Assembly (NCBI GenBank): GCA_029876055.1
Contig: CM056877.1
Location: 3,286,001-3,350,000, forward strand
Origin: Madurella fahalii
Taxonomy: Eukaryota; Ascomycota; Sordariomycetes; Sordariales
Reading direction: 5' to 3'
DNA length: 64,000 nt
The notes beneath the pieces are model-generated. The model worked only from the letters and a program-made list of their open reading frames with translations, searched no databases and was not told where the DNA came from. Within the stretch, counting starts at the first letter, position 1. Each line of letters opens with the position of its first letter. Below, piece by piece: positions 55,638 through 64,000 of the stretch. The position numbers and the translations under genes were made by a program.

Positions 55638-58600
55638 GTTTTGCATCTCTGTACACTGACGCGATGTGGAGCGCTATCAAGCCGGAGAAGTTTTAGGCCA
55701 TTGGTAGGTTGGTTAGTACCGTCGCTTGAGTAATATTCCTCTTGTCAAGTTGAAGCTCTTATCCGGTCGTTAGCTCGTCACAATTCCACGCTCGTTTTAG
55801 TGCTTTGATTGTTAGTACTTGCTCTTTAGTAGGGAAGAAGCGCGTCGATGGGGTGTGACACTGAACTTTCAAACGCATGGGGTAGGGAACCAAAATATAC
55901 ATGGCCCCCTTATCGAAACGTTAGCAGATGATCTCGACCCGATGCTCTGAAAGCCGATTAAGAGCTTGCCTCGGTGCGGATACAGAAGGCAGATAACCAG
56001 CGAACCGATCTGGCCTTCGGACCGAGGCGTATCCACATAAGGCTGAAACCTGCCCGAAGGTGCAGAGTGAATCTATATGCTTCGTTGTCAGGCTCGTGAG
56101 CGTGACGGCAGCTGTACAAAAGGAAAACTTACGTTCAAGCTGTACGGCTCTGCCCGTATGCCACGTTAGTTCGGTGTAAACCAGAGCCTGGGCGACAGTG
56201 TCCATGAGGCTGTGCTCGTCGGGGTTAAAGTCGGATGGAAACTTGGCCGTGTCCATTTTGCGAAGTACAAGAGGGTTGGTTGATGATGCCACCGATGCCA
56301 AAGACGAGCAAGAGCGGAGCACACAGAAGGTAGAAGGCTTTCCCATATCCGACTTGACGTTGATTTCTCGTGTAGACCCGATAGCTAGACCTCGAGTCCC
56401 GGCCGTTGAGCGTTTGGCAAGCTAGTCCCTAGCCAAAGACCCCTTTGGGATAAGACCCCCTCGACCAAAAAAAAGCCGAAGAGGTGTAAAAAAAAATGGA
56501 CAGTGTGTTTCTACCTGCTATTTATCCAATGTGGATACAAACATCAGCAGCTTTCTTTCGACATCTAATCTCTCGGCCAGCTAAGATCCTTCCGATTGGA
56601 TGCTCAGCGAGGCAAAAGCAGCTTATCCAGCTGGGAGCATAACAGTCTGCGGCCCGTTCAGGATTTGCCAGATTCTCAAGAGGAGGACGCTGTAGTGTAA
56701 CATACAGCAGGATGAGGATGCCGCTTCGACCGGTGCGGACTCGACACTCGAAGAGGTGAGCAGCAAAGTCGTTGTTGATTCTGCTCCCGTGCTGAGAGCC
56801 ACCGGGACTTCGGAGACGATCACGAATCGCTGACGTCGGAGTACCTACGACATCGCCAGGTGTCCGGCCGAACATACACGGAGTTAGCGGTAAAGCTAAG
56901 CATTGCCTCTTTGGCGAATTCCGCAACGAAACGGCTGGTTTGGATATTGGTTGTGAGATGGGGCATCTGGACGATAGATTCAGTAGGATCATTGCTACCC
57001 ATCATCGGTCGAACGATATGTCTGACAGGCAGATAACGAACCAACATCCCGAATGAGACATGACCCAACCTCTACGCTCCTCTGGTATTAGATGCCACTG
57101 ATCTGAAAGATGTTAGGTCATTAGGATAGAACATAATCCCAATCAGCCACCATTGTAAGTGGATCATGCGGGTTGGGATTTTGCCACTAACTCGTTCGTC
57201 AACAGCATCTCTCCCAACACTCGATTCGTCATGGACCATGCGGAACTAGAATGGACGGATGAAAAATGATACGGCTCCATTTTCACGCGCTTCATGACTG
57301 GCTCGATCACGAACTGGATGAAGTACGTGAAAAGATGCTATACGAGTATGACACCTCTCCGGTCCAACTTTGAATATGCCGACCGCTGAACCTCGGAAGT
57401 CATCTCAACCTAGGCGGTGTCATCAAGATTCAGGACATAGTCTTCTTTATCCAATGCAATGACGGGACCTTTCGAGACGACTCGGCGCTGTTGTCTTGGT
57501 CGAGGTCGTTACGAGACTGTTTTGCAGCTCGGAGCCGACCAATCGACAGCGCGCTGCATGACAAGAAGCAGCTTGGAAATGTTGGTTCGTCGGTATCAAC
57601 CAGGCCCTGTTCAAATGGCTTACAAATACATGGCCTCTGGAGGAAAGACGTAAGGAAATTGGTGAACTTGGAATCTCCCGAGTACTGACACACCTTTGGC
57701 TCTACTCACACATACCCTTTCCTGGGCAGGGGGAGTTATAAATGCATGTCCGAGGGCTTGTTTGGGTTCTCCCGCAAGCTATTCACGGATCCTGAAGCTC
57801 AAGGCGGCTTGGGTATGTCGCCTGAGGGAGTAGAGGTTTTATTGGCCAACGTCCGAAACGAGTTGGAAAACCGGAGAATCTACCCCTATAGGCTGATGTG
57901 AGTACCTGTTCTGGCGTTGTGCCTTGTGCCGGGGGACGCTGATTATTTTGCAGGATCCGTGGTGTATGCTAGGAAGCCATCGACAGAGATTCGGCCCACT
58001 GCGCAGCACAGAAGATGAGCTAGACTAGCGACCAATAAGAGCATTTTTCTTACTCTTTCACACCAGCCCCGTGTTTGAGATAGTACTCAAGGGGCTTGCT
58101 CGTGGCAATTCTGGGTCGACTGCTGAAGTTACATGTCACGACGACGTCCACACGAGACGCAAAACCGCCGCCTCGTCCACGGCCGTGAATACAATCTCGC
58201 CGGTCAGCTCCAGGTTTTGGCGCATGTACTTGACAAAGTTTGCCGTTGGGGAGTTTGATGTTTGCCCTGGTGACCGCGGGCATGCCTTTGCGCAAGTCTT
58301 CGGGTTTGATCATGTTATAGGACAAGCCACCCTGCACTGCCCCAAAATCCAAGGGTACAGTACATAGCTTTTGGGAATCGTCCGATAACACAGTGGCCTA
58401 ACTCTTTACGACGGCGGTAACGTGCATCGTGGAGCACCGGACGAGGCTGGAAAACATGCAACGTCCATGGCCAGGCCACTGCTGGGCCGGGAGAAGGGGG
58501 GAGGGAAGGAGAGGGGGCAAGGGGGGAGAGGGAGGAGGAGAGGGGGGGTGGGGCCTGGAGGTGTGATGTTGGTGGCTTGTGTTCGAAATGAGCGCTGGAT

Positions 58601-58875
58601 CCTTGCAGCCGGAAGAACCTATCAACAGGCGCGAGGCGTGATCACTGTACTGCAACCAGACAGACATATCATATAGATCAATTGAATGAATCAAGGTCTA
58701 CTGACCGACTTGTGTGGGTCCAACGAGCCCCTTTTAGCTGAAGAATACCATAGACTATAATCCCAATAGCTCCTGTACCCGTAACCATCGCTGGACGTAT
58801 TTTGTATTAATTACTAAAGGACAGGACCCGCCATCCTATCGTTCGTCCCCCCTGGCGCCTCAGACATAACCCAAC
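55638..58875. other. Gene-poor stretch with coding-like scraps
   Basis: Scraps: minus strand 56256-56130 (MDTAKFPSDFNPDEHSLMDT, VAQALVYTELTWHTGRAV); plus strand 57405-57690 (GGVIKIQDIVFFIQCNDGTF) and 57731-57900 (CMSEGLFGFSRKLFTDPEAQ, LLANVRNELENRRIYPYR, followed by a GTGAGT donor); minus strand 58260-58140 (FVKYMRQNLELTGEIVFTAV). None can be assembled into a gene or assigned to a family. A purine-rich tract (GGGAGAGGGAGGAGGAG) lies at 58490-58550. Confidence 0.3.
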
Positions 58876-61194
58876 ATGGAGGACGAAGATACAATCCTGA
58901 CTATGTACCCGGCGTCCGGTGTATGGTATAGCAATACGAAAGACGCTATCGAGCAAAACGAGAACCGTCCGGGGTACGTCCCAGGAAAGCAGGATGAAAA
59001 GGTGGAGCCCGCATGGGATGAATCGGCCGACGGTTATACCACCCGGCAGGGGACGGCAGAACCTGAAAACCCGGACGATGGCCCGAGCCATCGACTAACC
59101 TTTAGCAACGGCGCAAAGACTAGCTTCGGCTTCGTTGTCGGAACTAATCCGAAGTGTGACTTCGTTCTTCAAAAGATTCCGACTGTGAGCTCCTACCACC
59201 TCGCCTTTCAGTTCGACGACAAGTATCGCGTCGTGGTCAGAGATCTGAATTCTACCTGTGGGACTTCCGTCATTTATGACAATCAAGACATAGGTCCCCG
59301 GATCGATACGACGTGGCTTCTCAGTGGATGTCAGTATACGGATGGGGCCAAAAACATCGTTATCCAGGTGGCCAAGTCGTTCCAATTTCTCGTCAAGGTT
59401 CCCGTTCGCGATATTAGCTTGCCCGGGTACAAGAACAAGGTTGATCGATTTCGCCAGAGGACGGAAATAGGCGCGGAAGACCTTTTCAGGGACCTCCGGA
59501 TCCGGAGTCGCCCGGTAATGGAATGGCCATCTGACGCCCCGACTTCGTCACAATTGAGGCGCCTGGCCATCTATACTAAAGTCGTCGGCCGAGGAGCCTT
59601 TGCCGTAGTCTCTCACCATTGGGACGCCAAGACGGGAGAGGAGAGTGCGGTAAAGGTGCCGCTGGGGCAAGGAACATATGTAGAAAATGCGTGGAGAGAA
59701 GAAGCCAACATCATGTCCCAAATCTATCATGTGAGTCCCGAAGTTCCTGCGAGTCGCCGTCTGTTATTAATACTGGAATAGCCGCACATCATCCAATTCT
59801 TCGGCGCCAAATTTTATCCGCGCCCCTCGTTATACCCCGAATATGTGTGGGGCGGGACTCTTGCCGACCACCTTGCGGGCCGCTTGGGCTTCTCGAGGTT
59901 TGAGACTGTCTAGGTTCTACGTCAGGCCACGGGCGTCTTGGAGTACCTTCACGGCCTGCAAATCATGCATCGAGACATCTCCACTGGCAACATCCTCGTC
60001 TACTCCCGCGACTACGACGGTATCTTCATCAAGTTCGCTGACTTCGGTCTGGCCAAGGAAGGGGAGCAACTAACAACCCTCTGCGGCCACAGAACCTATC
60101 TTGCGCCAGAGATCCACCGGAAGTGGTGCAAGGTTCCCAGGTCGGCGGCCAGCTACACCTCGGCCGTCGATATCTGGTCCGCCGGCGTGGTCATCACCGA
60201 ACTGCTCTGCGGTCTCCCGAATAATACCACCGTCCCGATTGGCACCACGACATCTGTGCGCGCATCAGGGAATACCAATCCCATACCCGAGACGAGTTGG
60301 CGACATTTCTGCTGAGCTCGATGCTAGCCATCACGCCATCGCACCGAGCGCCCGCCGCTGAGTGCCGTAAAAAGGCTTTACGCCTACCCGATGGCAGTAG
60401 GGAACCCGGCAGACTCCAGGGGTCATACGTGGATGGAATGGGTCCGAAATCAGGGACGGAAGAGTCGATGTTCCGCCTGCCTGCTCCATATAAGACAGCG
60501 GAGAAAACCGTCATCGTCCGAGAGCAAAACAATACCGGCTCCCTTTCTAGCCAGGCCAATCCCTCTCTCGATCAATACATTATCAGGTTTAAGAGGCCAG
60601 ATGCCCCGAGCACACGAGTCGCGTACGCCCAGGAGAATCGGGCAAAGGTGCCGCGTCTTCTCGAGAAGATGCGCGATCCAGAACATCGCCTATTCACCAG
60701 TTCAGCGGTCGATGGACTGGGAGAGAACTTAGGCACCACGGGTGAAAGCGGCATCGTAACGGACACTCACCCCACCACGGCCGTCAAAGAAAGCGAAGCG
60801 GCCGCCGAGCCGCCGACATCATTTTTACTCGGCGGCTCGAGCCGGCTCTGGGAGGCTGGAACGTCCTCAAGCACCGCTACCGACGCGAGCCTCCTACGCG
60901 AGCTGATGCTGAGGCGGGAGCTGTGGGAGCTGCCCTTCGACACACGGGAGCTGAGCCGAATATGGGATGCCGAGCAAGGCGGGGAGCTTCAACCGGGACG
61001 CAAAAAGTAAAGACCCTGGGCCAGAGTTCCTAAACGCCAGAGATACCCCTTTCGCGTATCTACTAGTCTGGCTAACGTCTTCTAGGGGGCGCGTGGCTGC
61101 CTCATCGCGCCAATCGAGGAGGAGTGACACGACTAGGCCGGCCGACGGCCCACAGTGTAAGCGAGCCAGAGGCGCCGACGACGATACCGAATAG
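58876..61194 (+). pseudogene. FHA domain-protein kinase (Rad53/Dun1-like) with one stop and one frameshift
   Basis: Exons 58876-59730, 59782-61006 and 61086-61194. Residues about 75-140 form an FHA domain: FGFVVGTNPKCDFVL, VSSYHLAFQFDDKYRVVVRD, LNSTCGTSVIYD (the usual Arg after G is Thr). The kinase follows: VVGRGAFAVVSHHWDAKTGE (Gly loop), ESAVKVPL (Lys), PHIIQFFGAKF, LHGLQIMHRDISTGNILV, FADFGLAKEG, CGHRTYLAPEI (APE). TAG at 59911-59913 (FETV-stop-VLRQATGVLEYLH) is best read as CAG to TAG. At about 60220 the frame shifts before WHHDICARIREYQSHTRDEL. The long C-terminal tail runs to 61006 and an in-frame last exon adds a basic, nuclear-localisation-like SSRQSRRSDTTRP...QCKRARG end. A full kinase but for two small lesions. 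Confidence 0.85.
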
Positions 61195-61588
61195 TGGACT
61201 ATGGTGGATGGCATTGCGGTCTGCACGCCTTCCGCTCTAAGCGGTTTCGATACAGCGGCCCGGCGGTGGAAGCGTCTAGATGCTGAGTTGGGGAAAACTG
61301 TCCCCAGAGGACGGGGTCCCTCTGATCAGACAGCCGCCACACTTTTTGGAATGGCGCTGCGGGGCCTGGAACTTGCCGTAGGCCCATTTTTCTTTTTGCA
61401 CCATAAAGTAGGCCCGGGCCGTCTTGGCTACTGCTCCTTCGACAGGACAATCAATTCAGTGCTCTTTTCCACACCTGTTGCAGGCTCAAATTGACGAGCT
61501 TTCTTTGCGTGCAAAGTAGTCTTCCTCTGACTGGAGGGATCCCTATCTACATATGATTGTTTTGATCTTGTCTGGGCTGCAGGAGCTT

Positions 61589-61713
61589 AATTTGTTGTGT
61601 GGCGGCGCCTTGCCTGTCCTGCCTATCTTGTTTGTCTGGCATTTGGTCATCTTTGTCCTCCACCTTGTTTTGATGGGTACGTGGGTGTAGATGTATGTTT
61701 CTGCACCATTTCA
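61589..61713 (-). repeat. Dispersed repeat, copy B (inverted relative to 50968-51090)
   Basis: The reverse complement starts TGAAATGGTGCAGAAACATA. The differences from copy A (for example CATAC/CACAC, GTACCC/ATACAC) are mostly transitions. Confidence 0.9.
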
Positions 61714-61825
61714 GTCGATAATAGTTATAACTAAGTTAACAGTCATTAGTTATAGAAAAAAATTTTTAATTCCTACCCTTCTAGAGCTCTCACCTTTCTC
61801 TTTTATTTTCTTCCATTCCCATCAT

Positions 61826-61853
61826 CGCCACCACCACCACCACCACCACCACC
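61826..61853 (+). repeat. (CAC)n microsatellite
   Basis: About nine CAC/CCA units; read in frame it would give a polyhistidine run, but no gene is supported. Confidence 0.9.
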
Positions 61854-62031
61854 ATCATACCGTACGTATCCCATTTACATTCCTATAACCAATATATAAT
61901 TGAATAGATCTGCTACGCTCCCCGCGTCCCCTATACCACCCAATGCTAGGCAGTTGATCGTACGTACATTACCCCACTCACATTTTTTATCGCCCACACC
62001 TCATTCGTACGACTCTGACTCTGTCTTTTAG

Positions 62032-62577
62032 GTCGTTCCCCCAGCTCCGCAAGGAGCTTGGGCGCACTCTGATGCCCTCGTCGTCCGGCAGGACCGGCCA
62101 TTGCTGCTACTCCCTATAGGTAGTCAGGAATTGGCCGAGTTCTGCCATAATGAACTCCAGCGTCGGGTGCTTGTACTGGGTGGAAGGAGTGTACTCGTCG
62201 TACGAGGGGCCATAACTGAAGCTCAGGTTCGCTTGTACCGGCCATCCTACATCAATGCCCTGCTCATCCAGAGCAGAGGCATTGTTCCTCGTACGCCCTG
62301 TTCTGCGTGTCAAGCGCAGATTAGGGTCTCTACGAGGGGGTAGGCAAGGCCATTCCCCATTTACATGCGGTTGCCCGACCATTTTGGCGGTGCATGTACC
62401 AACTGCAAGTAGCGGGATCACGCTGCTCGGTGCACCGTACGGGACGGCGAGCTGGTTGACGAGTCGGACGACGATCGTCCGGGATGGAACCTGGAAGCCG
62501 GTCCAGCTGGAGGTGGCCAGTAACTCCTGGCGCTACCCGCAGCGGGTGGTCAGTGGACAATCCTTTTGTCCTCTAAG
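62032..62577 (+). pseudogene. Cysteine-rich DUF3716-like protein pseudogene
   Basis: After a TTTTAG acceptor the frame reads VVPPAPQGAWAHSDALVVRQ, RTPCSACQAQIRVSTRG, stop, ARPFPIYMRLPDHFGGACTN, CK-stop-RDHAARCTVRD, to a final CTCTAAG|GTGAGT donor at 62577. The pattern CxxC...PF..C/Y.R.P..FGG.C.NC.W...A.RC is that of the fungal DUF3716 family (probable zinc site, role unknown). Stops are TAG 62341, TAG 62410 (position of the expected Trp) and TAA 62521; the expected Cys after FPI is Tyr. All four are single C:G to T:A changes in RIP contexts. A preceding exon may lie at 61905-61959. Confidence 0.65.
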
Positions 62578-62909
62578 GTGAGTACTTTGTTTTCGTACGA
62601 GCACTAGTACTAGCACCAGCACCAGTACAACACCAGCACAACCTAAGAAGCCTGGGCATCAGTGTGTCCATGGTGGAGGTATCAGTTACAAGTGTAGCTG
62701 ATCCAGGACAAGAACTGGCACCTTCTCGTGGTGTCCTGGGTGAGTAGCTCGTACGAGTAGTCCGAGTGAAACTAAGCCAGTTCAATCTTGCATAATTTTT
62801 ATGCGTGTATAATTATTATAATTATTATAATTATGAATGAATGATTTGCATAATTATTAATATTAATGATCTCCAATAATATGTATTATTCCCCGCACTG
62901 GTCGAGGGC
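62578..62909. other. Spacer with GTAC-rich and AT-rich repeats
   Basis: 62595-62640 has CACTAGTACTAGCACCAGCA-type motifs similar to those of the 48.3-48.6 kb array. 62810-62870 is an almost pure AT tract of TAATTAT units. No gene. Confidence 0.5.
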
Positions 62910-64000
62910 CTAGAGGCCTTCTTTGGACAGAAGTGCATTAAAGCCCCTACGGAGTGTCTCCATCACCATGATGTCCACACTGTCCTCAGCAAACATGTTG
63001 GCCAGGTCCGTAAGCGTGAGCTCTGGCCCGTCCTGTTCCGCAGCCGTCCATATTTCACATACCATTTTACGTAGAATACCGTTTCGGCATTGAGGATTGT
63101 GCGCTGCAACGGCTAGGTTATCCGTGATAAGAGACATTCGGCAAAGATTGATATTGGAACCAGGTCTGGTCCCTGCAACGTGTTTTGCGATTATGTCGTT
63201 GTAGACGCCGCGGTAGTGGGCGAGACATTCCGGCGAATCTTCCCACACACCTTCTGGCTCTACCCCCTCCACCTCCATGGACTCTTGATATCCGTACATC
63301 GCCGGGTCCCAGTCACGCGTTAGCCACCCAGGATACCTCTCATTGCCGAGAGTGCGAGGCATAGCGACGACGCCGTCCCAGTCGATGAGGCCTCGGAGAC
63401 CGCCATCTTCCGACACAATGAAATTCTGGATGTCGAAGTCTGGGTGTGCAAGAACGAAGGGATCCATCTCATCCGGCTCGGGAATCCAGCTGATTAGCTG
63501 CCGCAAAATCATTGCGACACCCTTGGAAACCGAGTTCTGTTCCGGGTGAATACCGAGCATGAAGGTGTAGTATGCTTTCAGGTCGCTGGTTGCCGCACAC
63601 TCGACGTATATTGGGTCGCTGTCCAGATCCTGAAGGACAAACCATCGGTCGAGCATGGCCTTATGGTTCACTAGTCGCATCGGCCCAATCCCCGACGGGT
63701 TCCCATCACTTCAAAGAGAAGACGGCCGCCAGTGCGAAATGAAAACCTATCTAACTGCACCATTGCCGAAGCGATGCCTTCGAGGGCGCGGGTTCGGCAC
63801 GCGAGGACTGCTTCGTGGCTAGCGCCCTTCAGGCGGTGTCCGAACCAAACTCTGTACTGTACAGGGGTGTTCCAGAAATGAACGACATGATGATGTAAGG
63901 GCATCCGAGTGCGTTTTTTGGGGTTGGGGAGAAGTCCAAGACATCGGGCAGAGGGATAGTAGTCTCGCGCTTCAGGAGGCGCATTGTGTCAGCCTCGGAG
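62910..64000 (-). pseudogene. APH-family phosphotransferase pseudogene (4), runs off the right edge
   Basis: Reading leftward from the edge: MRLLKRETTIPLPDVLDFSP and CPYIIMSFISGTPLYSTEFG (hinge); after a frame change near 63840, RALEGIASAMVQLDRFSFRT; after a second one near 63700, MRLVNHKAMLDRWFVLQDLD. Then follow PFVLAHPDFDIQNFIVSEDG (loop with HPDFDxxNFI), LRGLIDWDGVVAMPRTLGNE, RYPGWLTRDWDPAMYGY and a C-terminal tail FNALLSKEGL ending at 62910. The catalytic loop and DWD metal site are intact; the two indels kill it. The N-terminus lies outside the window. Confidence 0.82.

Larger units (their letters stand above)
61195..62031. other. Intergenic with inverted repeat copy and CAC microsatellite
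   Basis: No intact gene. Exons of the following DUF3716-like pseudogene may begin here (about 61905-61959, SATLPASPIPPNARQLI, followed by a GTACGT donor). Confidence 0.35.

Noticed and set aside
61691..61888. ORF with a polyhistidine run
   Set aside because: Driven by the CAC microsatellite; no conserved sequence on either side.

Overview
The window is nuclear DNA of a filamentous ascomycete (Pezizomycotina, probably a Sordariomycete). Genes carry short introns (about 45-100 nt) with GT(A/G)AGT-type donors and CTAAC-like branch sites. Several protein families are typically fungal: an aldo-keto reductase, a fungal transcription-factor-like protein, BTB, APH-type phosphotransferases, a Het-C-like protein and Tc1/mariner and pogo transposons. 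Many dead genes carry the footprint of repeat-induced point mutation (RIP), that is CAG/CAA to TAG/TAA and TGG to TAG. Gene density is low and about half of the recognisable loci are broken, so this looks like a repeat-rich accessory or subtelomeric segment rather than core genome. The species cannot be named from sequence alone.

Left part (1-16 kb): a small alpha/beta-barrel-like protein gene (0.5-1.1 kb); a graveyard of transposon pieces (pogo N-terminus, Myb/SANT-like ORF, 1.3-3.9 kb); a truncated cytosolic tryptophanyl-tRNA synthetase copy (4.6-5.7 kb); two genes of unknown function (6.5 and 8.4 kb); decayed repeats (9.5-12.9 kb); and a trypsin-like peptidase gene with one stop and a duplicated exon-intron unit (13.1-14.7 kb). 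Middle (16-36 kb): a kinase fragment; an intact AKR7-like aldo-keto reductase beside a transcription-factor-like gene; a lysine/glutamate-rich ORF; a Tc1/mariner element with both inverted ends and TA duplications; an intact kinase-like gene; a Het-C-like pseudogene; and an intact five-exon membrane protein. Right part (36-64 kb): four APH-family pseudogenes and one intact APH gene, two members of a fungal family with a GLxLLHxHFD motif, a dynamin GTPase fragment followed by a palindrome array, a BTB gene, a 39-residue zinc-finger microprotein, an FHA-kinase pseudogene, a cysteine-rich DUF3716-like pseudogene, and a 120-bp repeat present in inverted copies 10.5 kb apart.

The dominant theme is eight kinase or phosphotransferase loci in 48 kb, of which only two (26.7-27.8 kb and 52.0-53.0 kb) read as intact. 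No operon-like or secondary-metabolite cluster is evident. The genes look like independently expanding and decaying lineage-specific families.
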